64,000 bases of DNA from Chromobacterium paludis (GCF_008275125.1 NZ_CP043473.1:1736001-1800000), one strand, 5' to 3'; positions 40,846-51,343 are shown, counted from the stretch's first letter. Notes: generated from the letters alone by a model not told the origin. Translations and numbers: made by a program.

Positions 40846-43800
40846 GGTTTTTTTCCTTTGTTTTTCGCCGGCTCGCCGCTATTGACTCGCTTCACCAGGG
40901 GATCCTTCAGCGAACCGGTCACGGCATATTCAAGCGTCAAAATCTTGCCCACCGGGTCCTGCAACACTTTCTGCGCCGCCAGCGCGGCGATGCCGATCAC
41001 CGGATTGAGCAGCGCGGCGCCGGCCGCCAGCGCCACGCTCTCCGCGACATGCGGCACCACCTTCACTTGCAGCGCCTGCGTCTCATGCGCCAAGTCCACG
41101 CTGCCGGCAAGGCTGACTTCTGCCGCCGGACTCTTCATCTCCACCTTGTCCGAGCGGAATACGCCGTCGCGCACGCTGGCTTTGCCTTGCAGGGTATCAA
41201 AGGCGAAGCCGTCGCTGAAGACATCGGTGAAATCCAGCCGTATGCGCCGTGGCAGCGATTGCAGGCTGAGCACGCCCAAAAGCCGCGCCACACCGGGATC
41301 GGCCTTGGCGAAGCGGCCGTTCTTGAAGTCCAGCGCCATTTGTCCAGACAGATGGGTCGCATCCAGATCGCTCAGCCCGCCCGGCCAGCTCAGCTGGCCG
41401 CTCAGATTGCCCTGGCCATTGCGGAACACATCCACCAGGCCGAAACGGTCCAGCAGCTTGCCCGCATTGGACACATCCAGCGAGAAGCGGCTTTCCACCT
41501 TGCCCGCCCCCTGCTCGTCCACGCGCGCGCTGCCGGCCAGCACCCCTTCGGGCGCGCTCAGCCGCAAGGGGTCCATATTCCAGACGCTGCCTTCCCGCTT
41601 CGCCGTCATCTCCAGCTGGCCGATCTTGCGCCCCTGCAGTGACAGCTCGCCGATATGCAGCCTCATCGCCGGCAATTGCTGCTGCATCAGGCTGCCCGAC
41701 GCCTCCGCGCCGCTGCGCAAGGGCCAGCTCAGCGACAGCCTATCCAGGCTGGCCTGCAGCTCCCCCCCGCCAGCCAGACGGTAGCTGCCCGTGCCGGCTG
41801 CCTCGCGCGAGCGCAAGTCCATGTCCCATGCGCTGCTCTGTCCGTCGTTGGACAGCCGGGCTTCCACTTGGTGCAGCATGAAACCGGCCAGGCCCAATTC
41901 CGGCGTATTCAATTCCAGTTGCAGGGGCACGCTGCCGCCGCTGGAAGGCAAGGCCAGGCGCGACAAGCGCTGCCACCAGTCATCGAGGTTCACCTTGGGC
42001 AGCTGGGCGCGGAAGGCCAGTCCGCCGGCGGGCCACTCGCCCGGCTTTCGGCCCAGGCCCACCGCCGCGCTCTGCAGCTCTCCATGCGGATCCAGCCTCA
42101 GCTTGCCGCTGAGCGCGTCGCCCAGGCCAAAGTCCAAGCGCATGCCGCCCAGGCGCCCGGCGGGCTGCAACTGCAATTGCAGGGGCAAGGCGTCGCCGGC
42201 GCGCTTGCCCAGCGGCGCCGGCGCATCCAGCGTCAATCCTTGCAGACTGCTGTCCAGCTGCAGGCTCTCCAGGCCGCTCCTGACCACGAAGCGCCCGTTC
42301 ACGCGCGTCCGCCCGTCCGCCAAAGGCTCAACCATGGGCAGATACTGGCGCAGCAAGGCCTTGCCATCCACCTCGCCGCCCACCTCGAAACGCATGCGCT
42401 TGTCGCTGCCGGTATGGGCGCTCAGCAGCAGCGGGCCGCCGAAGGCATGCACATTCAAACCCTTGCTGTCCACGCCGCGCTCGGTGAAGGTCAGCACGCC
42501 TTGCACCGCGTCCAGCGGCGGCAGAGGAAGATTCTTGAACTGCAGGGCATTTCGCTTGAATTCCAGATCGCCGCGCACTCGCGTAGAAGCCTCGCCCGCC
42601 AAGGGCACGCTCAACTGCAGCTTGAGCCCGGCCTCGCCCTCCGCCTGTATCTGGCGGGTGAAGCCATCCAACCAGCCATCCACCGGGCTCTTCTCGACAA
42701 AAACCAGCATGCGCTGCAGCGCATCCTGCACGCGGCCGTCGATCTTGAGCACCGGCGCGTCGGCGCCTAGCTCGTCTATGCTTGCCGTCACCTCGCGCAG
42801 GGGCACGCCCACGGTGGCGGCGCGCCGCCCCAGCACCTGCAGGCCGGCGTTATGGAAGCGCAGTTTGGCGTCGATGTCGTCTATGGTCGGCCATCCCGGC
42901 TCATACAGCAGTTTGGCTTTCTCGATATCGGCCTCGACCCGGAATTCGCCGCCCTGGCCGCCCGGGAAGGGGAAACGGTCCAGATCGCCCTTCAGCTTCA
43001 GCACGATGTTCTTCGCCACGCCGTCCAGCAGCGCCTTGCGCAACCAGGCCGTGGTGCGCTCGCCCACCTGGTGCGGCAGGTAGGCCGGAATGCGCGCGGC
43101 CTTGACCTGGCTCACCGTGCCGTCAAGGTCGATGACGCCGGCGCCGCCCCCGGCATAGCGATAACTGCCGCTCACCGCGCCGCTGAGATCGGCATTGGCG
43201 AAAGCCACCTTGCGCAGGGCGATGTCCAGCGTATCGGCTCCCTGCCGCCATTCGACGTCGGCGGCCAGTTGATCAAAATCCAGGCTGTGCGCGAACACTT
43301 CCGGGTACACCACCTCGGACTTGCCGGTCTGCAACAGCAGCTTGCCCCCATGCTCATCGAAGGCCACGCTGCCCGACACGCCGGAAACGCCCGGCAAGTC
43401 GCCGAAAGGCTGCCAGGCCAGCCGCTCGAAGCGAGACTTCAGTTTGAAGCTGTGCGGCGCCTCCACCGCGCCTTGCCAGCCCACGGTCAGGCCGTGCAGC
43501 GCGCCGCGCGGGGCAAAGCGGGCGAACAAGGGATTCTCATCCACGCCCAGGGCATGAATGAAGGGATTCAGGTTGCCGACATCGACATTGTCCAACGTCA
43601 GTTCGCCGCCGCCCTGCGGACCAGGGCGCCATTGGCCCTGGATCGTGGACTTGTCGAAGGCCAGGCCTGCGGCGCTGGCCAGGGTCAGGTCGCTGGCCGC
43701 GATGCGGTAGCTACCATCGGCTTGGCGGTCCAGCTGCAGCTTGCCGCTCAATTGCGGCAACACCAGCTCGCGCGAGCTGGGCGGCGTGTAGGCCGCGTCG

Positions 43801-44678
43801 CGCACGCTGACGTCCGCGCGCAGGCTGCTCACGGCGCCATCGGCAAACGACATCTCCAGCGTGCCGTCGCCCTCGCCGCTGCGCAGCACGCCCAAGTCGC
43901 GCATATAGCGCGACCAGACACTGGCGCGCGCGCCGTTCAGCGCCACCTTCAGCGAGCCGGACCAATCCTGCCAGTGCTCAATGTCGTCGCCGCGCCAGCC
44001 GGCGCTCAGCTCGAATCCCTTGCCCAGCGAGACTGCAGGCACGCCCGACAGCTGCAGCTTATGCCCCAGCAGGGTGCGCTCCAGCAGTAGCCGGCCCTGT
44101 TTCAAATCCAGCCGCGGCAAACCCAGGCGTTCGTCCACCCAGCTCAGCCTCGCATTGCGGATTTCCAGCGCCGGCTGGCGCAGCAGCCAATTGCCCAGCG
44201 TGTTGTCGTGCGAGGCGCCGCTGCTCAAGTCGAAGCCGTTCAGATAGATGGCGCCATCCGCGCCGCGGCGCAGCTCCACCGCCGGGCCATCCGCCAGCAC
44301 GGACAGGCGCGGCTCACGCGCCAGCAGCGAAGTCCACGATGGCTGCACCGCCACCGCGCTCAGCGTCAGCGCCTGCCCCGACACCGGGTTGGCGATGGAC
44401 ACGTCGCGCAGCTCGAACTGCGGCGCCAACTCCAGCCAATGCCCCGTCAGCTTGCCGATGGCAACGCGATGGCCCAGCGCGGCGGACAGGCTCTGCTCCA
44501 GCTGCGGGCGGTATTGGTCCAGCCGCGGCAGCAGCCAGAAAGTGAAAACGCAGAAAGCCGCGCACAGCGCGGCGGCGCCGGCGGCAAGCGCCATGGCCAA
44601 CAGGAAGATGCCGCGCTTCAGCAAGCGCAGCACATGAATATGAGACAACGGCGACAAGGGCTTTTTCAACGATGGCAA
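40842..44678 (-). CDS. yhdP: YhdP-family AsmA-like phospholipid transport protein
   Basis: The 1,278-residue protein has one N-terminal membrane helix (about 25-50, IFLLAMALAAGAAALCAAFC) and a very long beta-rich body with AsmA-like C-terminal segments ('NAGKLLDRFGLVDVFRNGQGNLSG'-type and 'RIRLDFTDVFSDGFAFD'). YhdP/AsmA-like proteins form bridges that move phospholipid to the outer membrane. The start is TTG at 44,678 by the open frame; a GTG 14 codons inside (HVLRLLKRG) is possible. It is divergent from glnE with close or overlapping 5' ends. Confidence 0.93.
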   Translation of the reverse strand: MPSLKKPLSPLSHIHVLRLLKRGIFLLAMALAAGAAALCAAFCVFTFWLLPRLDQYRPQLEQSLSAALGHRVAIGKLTGHWLELAPQFELRDVSIANPVSGQALTLSAVAVQPSWTSLLAREPRLSVLADGPAVELRRGADGAIYLNGFDLSSGASHDNTLGNWLLRQPALEIRNARLSWVDERLGLPRLDLKQGRLLLERTLLGHKLQLSGVPAVSLGKGFELSAGWRGDDIEHWQDWSGSLKVALNGARASVWSRYMRDLGVLRSGEGDGTLEMSFADGAVSSLRADVSVRDAAYTPPSSRELVLPQLSGKLQLDRQADGSYRIAASDLTLASAAGLAFDKSTIQGQWRPGPQGGGELTLDNVDVGNLNPFIHALGVDENPLFARFAPRGALHGLTVGWQGAVEAPHSFKLKSRFERLAWQPFGDLPGVSGVSGSVAFDEHGGKLLLQTGKSEVVYPEVFAHSLDFDQLAADVEWRQGADTLDIALRKVAFANADLSGAVSGSYRYAGGGAGVIDLDGTVSQVKAARIPAYLPHQVGERTTAWLRKALLDGVAKNIVLKLKGDLDRFPFPGGQGGEFRVEADIEKAKLLYEPGWPTIDDIDAKLRFHNAGLQVLGRRAATVGVPLREVTASIDELGADAPVLKIDGRVQDALQRMLVFVEKSPVDGWLDGFTRQIQAEGEAGLKLQLSVPLAGEASTRVRGDLEFKRNALQFKNLPLPPLDAVQGVLTFTERGVDSKGLNVHAFGGPLLLSAHTGSDKRMRFEVGGEVDGKALLRQYLPMVEPLADGRTRVNGRFVVRSGLESLQLDSSLQGLTLDAPAPLGKRAGDALPLQLQLQPAGRLGGMRLDFGLGDALSGKLRLDPHGELQSAAVGLGRKPGEWPAGGLAFRAQLPKVNLDDWWQRLSRLALPSSGGSVPLQLELNTPELGLAGFMLHQVEARLSNDGQSSAWDMDLRSREAAGTGSYRLAGGGELQASLDRLSLSWPLRSGAEASGSLMQQQLPAMRLHIGELSLQGRKIGQLEMTAKREGSVWNMDPLRLSAPEGVLAGSARVDEQGAGKVESRFSLDVSNAGKLLDRFGLVDVFRNGQGNLSGQLSWPGGLSDLDATHLSGQMALDFKNGRFAKADPGVARLLGVLSLQSLPRRIRLDFTDVFSDGFAFDTLQGKASVRDGVFRSDKVEMKSPAAEVSLAGSVDLAHETQALQVKVVPHVAESVALAAGAALLNPVIGIAALAAQKVLQDPVGKILTLEYAVTGSLKDPLVKRVNSGEPAKNKGKKP

Positions 44679-44779
44679 ACCATTACAATGGCACTGTGAG
44701 AAATACGGCGCGAAACCGGCTGCTGCCTGCCCCTCGGCGCCGCAGCGTATGCCGCGCGCGCCAAGCCGTCGGAGCCATT

Positions 44780-47464
44780 ATGCCAGCAAACACGAGTGAT
44801 GCCATTGCCCGCAGCAGTGAGTTTTCCCAATATCTGCACCGCCTGCTGGCTGCCCGGCCGCAGGAGCGGGCGCGACTGGAAACCCGGCTGGCGCAGCCCT
44901 TCACCCTGGAGGAGATGCAGGCCTTCGCCGACTGGCCGGCCCTGCCCTCGCCCGAACAACAAGCGCCCGCGCTGCGGCAGCTGCGCCAAGCGGTGATGGC
45001 GCGGCTGATCAGCCGCGACTTGAACGGCCTGGCCACGCTGGACGAGGTGATGGCCAGCATCAGCCAACTGGCCGAGTTCGCCGTGCGCCAAGCCCTGGCC
45101 TGCGCCACCGCCTCGCTGAGCCAGTACGGCCAGCCCATAGGCGAAGACAGCGGCGAGCGGCAGCAGCTGATCGTCGTCGGCATGGGCAAGCTGGGCGGCG
45201 GCGAACTGAACGTCAGCTCCGACATCGACCTGATCTTCATCTACCCCGAGGGCGGCGAAACCGACGGCGCGCGCCGCATCAGCAACCATGAATATTTCAC
45301 CCAGGTCGGCAAACGGCTGATCGCCCTGCTCAACGACCTCACGCCGGACGGCCAGGTATTCCGCGTGGACATGCGGCTGCGCCCCTATGGCGATTCCGGC
45401 CCGCTGGTGATGAGCCTGGCCGCGCTGGAAAATTACCTGCTGTCCCAGGGCCGCGAATGGGAGCGCTACGCCTGGATCAAGGCCAAGGTACTGACCGGCG
45501 ACGCCGAGGCGCTGAACCAACTGGTGCGCCCCTTCGTCTACCGCAAATACCTCGACTACAACGCCTATGGCGCGATGCGCGAGCTGCATGCGCAAATCCG
45601 CCGCGAAGTGGCCCGCCGCGACATGGCGGACAATATCAAGCTCGGTCCCGGCGGCATCCGCGAGGTGGAATTCATCGCCCAGGTCTTCCAGCTGATACGC
45701 GGCGGCCGCGACCGCACCCTGCAGCTGCGCGGCACCCGCGCCACGCTGGACCGGCTGGCCGCGCTGCGCCTGCTGGAGCCGGCCGCCGTGGCGGAGCTGC
45801 AAGCGTCGTACGCCTTCCTGCGCAATCTGGAGCACCGCCTGCAATATCTGGACGACCAGCAGACGCAAACCCTGCCCGCCGCGCCGGACACGCGGCAGAA
45901 GATCGCCGCCAGCATGGGCTACTCTAGCTGGGAAGCCTTCCTGCCGGCGCTGAACGAGGTCAGAGGCAAGGTCAGCCGCCGCTTCGAACAGGTCTTCATC
46001 CTGCCCACGGAAGACAGTCCCGGCCACCCGCTGGCCGAACTGTGGCTGGACGTGGCCGAGCAGGCCCCGGAGCAGAAACTGGCCGAACTCGGCTATGCCG
46101 ATCCGGCGGCCGTCTCGCGCCAGCTCAAGGGCCTGGCGCAGAGCCAGCGCTATCTGCAAATGCCGCTGGCCGGCCGCAAGAAGCTGGACGCGCTGATGCC
46201 GGCGCTGATCGAAGTGGCCTCGCGCTTTCCCAACGCCGACGACACGCTCGCGCGCATCATCGGCCTGATGGAGGCCATCAGCCGCCGCGCCTCCTACCTG
46301 GCGCTGCTGACCGAATACCCCCAAACGCTGCAACGGCTGGCCTCGCTGTATTCCGCCAGCGCCTGGGTATCGGCCTACCTCAGCCGCCACCCCATCCTGC
46401 TGGACGAGCTGCTGGACGTGCGCGTGCTGTACGCCGCGCCGGACTGGCCGCAGCTGGCCGGCCAGCTGGAGGCCTTGCTGGCGCAGGCCGACGGCGACGT
46501 GGAGGCCAAAATGGACGCCCTGCGCCACTTCCAGCACGCGCAAACCTTCCGTCTGGTGGCGCAGGACCTGGCCGGCATGTGGACGCTGGAAGCGCTGTCC
46601 GACGAGCTGTCGCGGCTGGCCGACCTGGTGCTGGACGCCGCGGTGCGCCACGCCTGGCGAGACATCCCCTCGCGCCACACCGATACGCCGCGCTTCGCCG
46701 TGATCGGCTACGGCAAGCTGGGCGGCAAGGAGCTGGGCTACGCCTCCGACCTCGACATCATCTTCCTGTACGACGACCCACACCCGGACGCGCCGGATCT
46801 TTACTCGCGCCTGGCGCGCAAACTGTCCACCTGGCTGACCAGCGCCACCGCCGCCGGCGTGCTGTACGACATCGACCTCAGGCTGCGCCCCAACGGCGCC
46901 AGCGGCCTCCTGGTCAGCTCGCTCTCCGCCTTCCGCCAGTATCAGGAAACCCAGGCCTGGGCCTGGGAGCACCAGGCGCTGACCCGGGCCCGATTCGTCG
47001 CCGGCGACGCCGACATCGGCGCGCAATTCGAAGCCGAGCGCCACGCCATCCTGACCCTGCGCCGCGATCCGGCCAAGCTGCGCGAGGAGGTGCTGGCCAT
47101 GCGCCAGCGCATGCTGGACAGCCACCCGGCGCAGGACGGCGATGTCAAGAACGCGCGCGGCGGCATCATAGACATCGAATTCATCGTCCAGTATCTGATC
47201 CTGGCCCATGCTCACCACCTTCCCGCCTTGACCGGCAACACCGGCAATATCGCGCTGTTGGCCGTGGGCGCCGCAGCCGGCCTGATCGACGGCGAGCTGG
47301 CCGACGCCACCCGCGACGCCTATCGCCTGTATCGCCGGCTGCAGCACGCCGCGCGGCTCAATGACAGGAAAATGGTGGAGGTGGACGCAGCGTTGCGCGC
47401 GGCCTATGCGCAAGGAAGGAAACTCTGGCAACAGGTTTTCGAGCAAGCGCTCGATTTTTCCTGA
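44780..47464 (+). CDS. glnE: Glutamine synthetase adenylyltransferase / adenylyl-removing enzyme
   Basis: ATG 44780 ([12 protein letters not shown]) is five bases after GGAG; the longer frame overlaps the yhdP start. The 894-residue protein has two nucleotidyltransferase domains. The N-terminal adenylyl-removing site has '[20 protein letters not shown]' near residue 135, and the C-terminal adenylylating site '[20 protein letters not shown]' near residue 643. Both keep the D-x-D pair. It controls glutamine synthetase activity in response to PII. Confidence 0.96.
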   Translation: MPANTSDAIARSSEFSQYLHRLLAARPQERARLETRLAQPFTLEEMQAFADWPALPSPEQQAPALRQLRQAVMARLISRDLNGLATLDEVMASISQLAEFAVRQALACATASLSQYGQPIGEDSGERQQLIVVGMGKLGGGELNVSSDIDLIFIYPEGGETDGARRISNHEYFTQVGKRLIALLNDLTPDGQVFRVDMRLRPYGDSGPLVMSLAALENYLLSQGREWERYAWIKAKVLTGDAEALNQLVRPFVYRKYLDYNAYGAMRELHAQIRREVARRDMADNIKLGPGGIREVEFIAQVFQLIRGGRDRTLQLRGTRATLDRLAALRLLEPAAVAELQASYAFLRNLEHRLQYLDDQQTQTLPAAPDTRQKIAASMGYSSWEAFLPALNEVRGKVSRRFEQVFILPTEDSPGHPLAELWLDVAEQAPEQKLAELGYADPAAVSRQLKGLAQSQRYLQMPLAGRKKLDALMPALIEVASRFPNADDTLARIIGLMEAISRRASYLALLTEYPQTLQRLASLYSASAWVSAYLSRHPILLDELLDVRVLYAAPDWPQLAGQLEALLAQADGDVEAKMDALRHFQHAQTFRLVAQDLAGMWTLEALSDELSRLADLVLDAAVRHAWRDIPSRHTDTPRFAVIGYGKLGGKELGYASDLDIIFLYDDPHPDAPDLYSRLARKLSTWLTSATAAGVLYDIDLRLRPNGASGLLVSSLSAFRQYQETQAWAWEHQALTRARFVAGDADIGAQFEAERHAILTLRRDPAKLREEVLAMRQRMLDSHPAQDGDVKNARGGIIDIEFIVQYLILAHAHHLPALTGNTGNIALLAVGAAAGLIDGELADATRDAYRLYRRLQHAARLNDRKMVEVDAALRAAYAQGRKLWQQVFEQALDFS

Positions 47465-47471
47465 GCCCGGG

Positions 47472-47499
47472 TTCACAAAGCCGCAAGCCGCGGTATACA
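47472..47499 (+). promoter_or_regulatory. Probable ilvE promoter
   Basis: TTCACA (47,472-47,477), 16 bases, TATACA (47,494-47,499), just after glnE and 66 bases before the ilvE start. Confidence 0.5.
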
Positions 47500-47565
47500 C
47501 TGCTCCGTCAAGCAGGCGCGGGCCCGCCCGCCGCCGCCCCCGCACAACAACAGGAGAGAACCAAG

Positions 47566-48489
47566 ATGTCGATGGCTGATCGAGACGGATATATCTGGTA
47601 TGACGGCAAGCTGGTGGACTGGCGCGACGCCACCACCCACGTCCTCACCCACACCCTGCACTACGGCATGGGCGTGTTCGAGGGCGTGCGCGCCTATGAA
47701 ACCGCCGACGGCCCTGCCATCTTCCGCCTTGAGGACCACACCGCGCGGCTGTTCCGCTCGGCCAAGATTCTGGGCATGAACCTGCCGTTCACGCCCGAGC
47801 AAATCAATCAGGCTCACCTGGACGTGGTGAAGGCCAACGGCCTGAAGTCCTGCTATTTCCGCCCGATGGCCTTCTACGGCTCCGGCAAGCTGGGCGTGGC
47901 GCCGATGAAGAACGACGTGCGCGTGATCGTGGCCGCCTGGCCCTGGGGCGCCTACCTGGGCGACGAAGGCCTGGAAAAAGGCATCCGCGTGAAGACCAGT
48001 TCCTTCACCCGCCACCACGTCAACATCACCATGTGCAAGGCCAAGGCCAACGGCAACTACATGAACTCCATCCTGGCCAATAACGAGGCCACGGCGGACG
48101 GCTACGACGAGGCCCTGCTGCTGGACGTGGACGGCTTCGTGGCCGAAGGTTCCGGTGAAAACATCTTCATCGTGCGCAAGGGCAAGCTATATACTCCGGA
48201 CCTGACCAGCGCGCTGGAAGGCATCACCCGCGACACCGTGGTGCAGATCGCCCAGGAAATGGGCCTGCAGATCATCGAGAAGCGCATCACCCGCGACGAA
48301 GTGTACAGCGCGGACGAAGCCTTCTTCACCGGCACCGCCGCCGAAGTGACCCCGATCCGCGAACTGGACCGCCGCCCGATAGGCGACGGCGTCCGCGGTC
48401 CGCTCACCACGGAAATCCAGCGCCGCTACTTCAGCATCGTCAAGGGGCAGGACGCCGAACACCGGCACTGGCTCACTTACGTAAAATAA
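47566..48489 (+). CDS. ilvE: Branched-chain amino acid aminotransferase
   Basis: The 307-residue class IV PLP enzyme has the probable PLP lysine Lys160 in '[12 protein letters not shown]', the motif '[23 protein letters not shown]' (split here in two: [12 protein letters not shown] and [11 protein letters not shown]), and 'GITRDTVV'. It interconverts Leu/Ile/Val and their 2-oxo acids. AGGAGAGAACCAAG precedes ATG 47566. Methionine codon two residues later is an alternative start. The product links well to the valine/isoleucine operon further on. Confidence 0.95.
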   Translation: MSMADRDGYIWYDGKLVDWRDATTHVLTHTLHYGMGVFEGVRAYETADGPAIFRLEDHTARLFRSAKILGMNLPFTPEQINQAHLDVVKANGLKSCYFRPMAFYGSGKLGVAPMKNDVRVIVAAWPWGAYLGDEGLEKGIRVKTSSFTRHHVNITMCKAKANGNYMNSILANNEATADGYDEALLLDVDGFVAEGSGENIFIVRKGKLYTPDLTSALEGITRDTVVQIAQEMGLQIIEKRITRDEVYSADEAFFTGTAAEVTPIRELDRRPIGDGVRGPLTTEIQRRYFSIVKGQDAEHRHWLTYVK

Positions 48490-48510
48490 GCGGTACAATC
48501 CGCATCTCGC

Positions 48511-48556
48511 GCGCCAGCAGCGAGCGGCCCACCGGCCGCCCTGCTGGCGGCGTTTT
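48511..48556 (+). terminator. Intrinsic terminator after ilvE
   Basis: CGCCAGCAG (48,512) pairs with CTGCTGGCG (48,541), with an inner CGGCC/GGCCG stem, followed by GCGTTTTTG. Confidence 0.75.
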
Positions 48557-48587
48557 TGTCGGAAGCCCGCCGCAACAAGGAACGACC

Positions 48588-48788
48588 ATGGCAGAACTGA
48601 AAGAAAACACCGCCCGCTATATCGAAGTCACCCAGCACGACCTGCCGCTGCACTGCCCGATGCCGGACATGCTGGCCTGGAACTCCCACCCCCGCGTCTA
48701 CCTGCCGGTGCACAAGACCGGCGAGGCGCTCTGCCCGTATTGCGGCACCCATTACAAGCTGATCGGCCCGGCAGGCAATCATCACTAA
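48588..48788 (+). CDS. CHCC zinc-finger domain protein, 66 aa
   Basis: The product has Cys23, His42 (or His34), Cys49 and Cys52 in 'LHCPMP...LCPYCGTHYKL', the CHCC zinc-finger pattern also found in the NDUFS6 family. Such small proteins are widespread between ilvE and waaF in Neisseriales. Function is unknown; a zinc-binding structural role is likely. AAGGAACGACC precedes ATG. Confidence 0.88.
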   Translation: MAELKENTARYIEVTQHDLPLHCPMPDMLAWNSHPRVYLPVHKTGEALCPYCGTHYKLIGPAGNHH

Positions 48789-48809
48789 GCCGCCGCGCAG
48801 CCGGCCAAG

Positions 48810-48837
48810 GGTGTGGCCTGGGCCACACCTTTTTTGC
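48810..48837 (+). terminator. Intrinsic terminator before waaF
   Basis: GGTGTGGC-CTGG-GCCACACC followed by TTTTTTGC. waaF would then have its own promoter or depend on read-through. Confidence 0.7.
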
Positions 48838-48902
48838 TTGCCGCCGCCAAACGCAAGCCGCGCTGCCGCAGCCGGCTTGCGTTTGGAACCGGAAGCACCC
48901 GC

Positions 48903-49940
48903 ATGAAAAAGAAAATCCTCGTCATCGGCCCGTCCTGGGTAGGCGACAGCGTGATGGCCCAGCCGCTGTACCGCCGCTTGCACCAGCGCCACCCTGAGCT
49001 GGAACTGCATGTGTTCGCCCCGGCCTGGACGCTGCCGCTGCTGGCCCGCATGCCGGAAGTGGCGCAATCGCACCTGAACCCGTTCGGCCACGGCGCGCTG
49101 CGCCTCGCCGAGCGCTGGAAAGTGGCGCGCCAGTTGGCCAAGGAAGACTTCGACCAAGTCATCGTGCTGCCCAATTCGCTGAAGTCCGCGCTGATCCCCC
49201 TGTTCGCCGGCATCCCGCTGCGCACCGGCTTTCTTGGCGAATCGCGCTACGGCCTGCTCAACGACGCGCGCGAACTGGACGAGCAGGAATTGCCGATGAT
49301 GGTGGAGCGTTTTTGCGCGCTGGCCGAAGACAAACGGTCCGCGCTGCCGCGCCCCATCCCCAATCCGCAGCTGAGCACTGACCCAGCCACCCAACGCCAG
49401 GTCGCGCAAAAACTGGGCCTGGACCTGTCGCGCCCCGCCATCGCCTTCTGTCCCGGCGCCGAATACGGCCCGGCCAAACGCTGGCCCGCGCGCCACTTCG
49501 CCGAGCTGGCCCGCCGCTTCAACGATGCCGGCTATTCGGTCTGGCTGTTCGGCTCCGGCAAGGACAAGGAAATCGGCGACGAAATCGCCCGGCTGTCCAG
49601 CGGCTGCGCCGCCAACCTGTGCGGCGCCACTGGCCTGGAGGAAGCGATAGACCTGATCGGCCTGACGGAACTGGCCGTCTGCAACGACTCCGGCCTGATG
49701 CACGTCGCCGCCGCGCTGGACAAGCCCCTGGTGGCGCTATACGGCTCATCCAGCCCGGACTTCACGCCGCCGCTGTCCGACCGAGCCGCCATCGTGTCCT
49801 TGAACCTGGACTGCAGCCCCTGCTTCGAGCGCAGCTGCCCTTACGGCCATACCAATTGCCTGGAGAAAATGCAGCCGGACATGGCCTGGCATGCCGCCCA
49901 AACTCTCCTGCCCGCCCTCGCCCACTCCGACCAGGACTGA
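48903..49940 (+). CDS. waaF: LPS heptosyltransferase II
   Basis: The 345-residue GT9 enzyme starts 'MKKKILVIGPSWVGDSVMAQ', diagnostic for RfaF. It contains 'FCPGAEYGPAKRWPARHFAEL' (ADP-heptose region, given here as FCPGAEYGPAKRWP) and 'NDSGLMHVAAALDKPLVALYGSS' (NDSGLMHVAAAL). It adds the second heptose to the LPS inner core in the cytoplasm. The upstream in-frame extension passes through a terminator and is rejected. Confidence 0.95.
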   Translation: MKKKILVIGPSWVGDSVMAQPLYRRLHQRHPELELHVFAPAWTLPLLARMPEVAQSHLNPFGHGALRLAERWKVARQLAKEDFDQVIVLPNSLKSALIPLFAGIPLRTGFLGESRYGLLNDARELDEQELPMMVERFCALAEDKRSALPRPIPNPQLSTDPATQRQVAQKLGLDLSRPAIAFCPGAEYGPAKRWPARHFAELARRFNDAGYSVWLFGSGKDKEIGDEIARLSSGCAANLCGATGLEEAIDLIGLTELAVCNDSGLMHVAAALDKPLVALYGSSSPDFTPPLSDRAAIVSLNLDCSPCFERSCPYGHTNCLEKMQPDMAWHAAQTLLPALAHSDQD

Positions 49941-49941
49941 C

Positions 49942-50538
49942 ATGAGCCCAGTGGAAACGCCAAAACCGCCTGAAGAAAACAATCGCCGCATGGCGCTGAT
50001 CCGCGCCGCCGCCGTGCTGTTCCGCGACCAAGGCTATGAGCGCACCACGGTGCGCGACCTGGGCAGCGCCGTCGGCATGCAATCCGGCAGCCTGTTCTAC
50101 CATTTCCGCACCAAGGAAGAGATTCTGGTCGCGGTGATGGCGCTGGGCATCACCAGCACCACCGAGCAACTGGCCGCCGCCCTGGCGGAAGCCAAGACGC
50201 CGCGCGACAAGCTGGCCGCGTTGTTCCGCGTCCATTTGAATTCGCTGCTGGGCGATAACCAGGCGGCATTGGAAGTGATGCTGTACGAGTGGCGCAGCGT
50301 GTCCGAAACCGCCAAGCCCGGCCTCGTGGTATTGCGCGACCGCTATGAAGCGCTATGGCAACAAGTGCTGGAAGAAGCCGCCGCCGCCGGCCTGGTGAAG
50401 CCCGACACGGGCCTGCTGCGCCGCACCCTGCTGGGCAGCCTGCACTGGACGGTACAGTGGTATCGCCGCGACGGCGCGCTTGGCGTGGACGCCCTGGCCG
50501 AGCACATGCTGCAGCTGGTGCTGATCGAGCAGATTTGA
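49942..50538 (+). CDS. TetR-family regulator
   Basis: ATG 49942 comes two bases after the waaF stop. The 198-residue protein has an N-terminal TetR helix-turn-helix (about residues 16-62, 'LFRDQGYERTTVRDLGSAVG' then SGSLFYHFRTKEEIL). The C-terminal part is helical with 'LEVMLYEWRSVS'. It resembles the KstR2-like group that binds acyl-CoA thioesters. The next gene has an ATATC-AGC-GATAT palindrome upstream. Ligand unknown. Confidence 0.88.
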   Translation: MSPVETPKPPEENNRRMALIRAAAVLFRDQGYERTTVRDLGSAVGMQSGSLFYHFRTKEEILVAVMALGITSTTEQLAAALAEAKTPRDKLAALFRVHLNSLLGDNQAALEVMLYEWRSVSETAKPGLVVLRDRYEALWQQVLEEAAAAGLVKPDTGLLRRTLLGSLHWTVQWYRRDGALGVDALAEHMLQLVLIEQI

Positions 50539-50570
50539 AAAAGTCAAGCCGCTCAGCAAAAATTGTACTA

Positions 50571-50583
50571 ATATCAGCGATAT
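50571..50583. promoter_or_regulatory. Small palindrome upstream of the Q/A/N-rich gene
   Basis: ATATC-AGC-GATAT, between the TetR gene and the next start. A site for the adjacent TetR regulator is possible but only from position. Confidence 0.3.
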
Positions 50584-50604
50584 AGGATCATTGGGACTGC
50601 AATC

Positions 50605-51261
50605 ATGGCAAACATCGCCAACGTAGGCTTTAGCACGCAGCCGCCGTATGCGACGTTGAGCACGCGGCAGGTTCAGTCGTCGCTGGACACCGCCCATCCC
50701 GCGGTGCAACAAGCCACCAGCCAGCCGCTCACCCAGACGGCCGTGCGGCAAAATCCCGATACCGCGCGCGTGGAGCAGCAGCTGCAACAGCAACTGGCTG
50801 CCGCCAACCAGAGCCAGCAGCAAACTCGCCAGACGCAGCAGGCCGCCCCATCGGCGCAGACGACAACGCCCACGCCGCGGCAGCCATCCGCTCCCGCCCT
50901 CAACGCGGCCGTGTTGGCAACCAATCCGCCACCGCAGCAGGCGGCGGCAAACGCGCCGGCCGTCAACGGCAACCCAACGCCAGCGGAAGCCAATAACGCC
51001 GCAAACAACGCGGTCAACAATAATGTGACTGCGCAAGCGGCAAACGCCGCGCCAAACACGGCCCAGACGCAAACCAACGCCCAGCCGCCAGCCGCCCCGC
51101 CCGCGCAGGCAAGCGCGACGCAAGCCGCTCAGGCCACCCAGCCAACGCAGCTGGCGCAGCAACGCAGCAATAGCGGACAGCTCGCCGTGGCCCAATATCA
51201 GGCCAATCAATCCCTGCTGCAGCCCAGCGTGACCAGCCCAGGCCTAAGCGCCACCGCCTGA
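50605..51261 (+). CDS. Low-complexity Gln/Ala/Asn/Pro-rich protein, 218 aa
   Basis: No signal peptide or membrane segment is seen. After a short ordered-looking start (MANIANVGFSTQPPYATLST) the protein is dominated by Q, A, N, T and P, with short runs such as 'EQQLQQQLAAANQSQQQ' and 'NNAANNAVNNN'. It is probably disordered and may be prion-like or a spacer. A 44-base palindrome follows. I recognise no family. Codon use is normal for the genome. Confidence 0.75.
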   Translation: MANIANVGFSTQPPYATLSTRQVQSSLDTAHPAVQQATSQPLTQTAVRQNPDTARVEQQLQQQLAAANQSQQQTRQTQQAAPSAQTTTPTPRQPSAPALNAAVLATNPPPQQAAANAPAVNGNPTPAEANNAANNAVNNNVTAQAANAAPNTAQTQTNAQPPAAPPAQASATQAAQATQPTQLAQQRSNSGQLAVAQYQANQSLLQPSVTSPGLSATA

Positions 51262-51276
51262 GTCCGCGTCGCGACG

Positions 51277-51320
51277 CCCCATGCAAGAAGCCCCGCTGCA
51301 GCGGGGCTTCTTGCATGGGG
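51277..51320. terminator. 44-bp perfect palindrome between convergent genes
   Basis: All 22 bases on the left (CCCC, then ATGCAAGAAG, then CCCCGCTG) are mirrored on the right without a spacer. It lies between the Q/A/N-rich gene (+) and the helicase gene (-). It can form a long hairpin in either transcript and is probably a bidirectional terminator, although no T-run follows. Confidence 0.7.
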
Positions 51321-51343
51321 AACATCTGCGCCAGGCCGCCGGC

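Noticed and set aside
44666..47545. 959-codon minus-strand ORF opposite glnE
   Set aside because: Exact shadow of glnE, whose two nucleotidyltransferase domains are clear; no ribosome site or family pattern.
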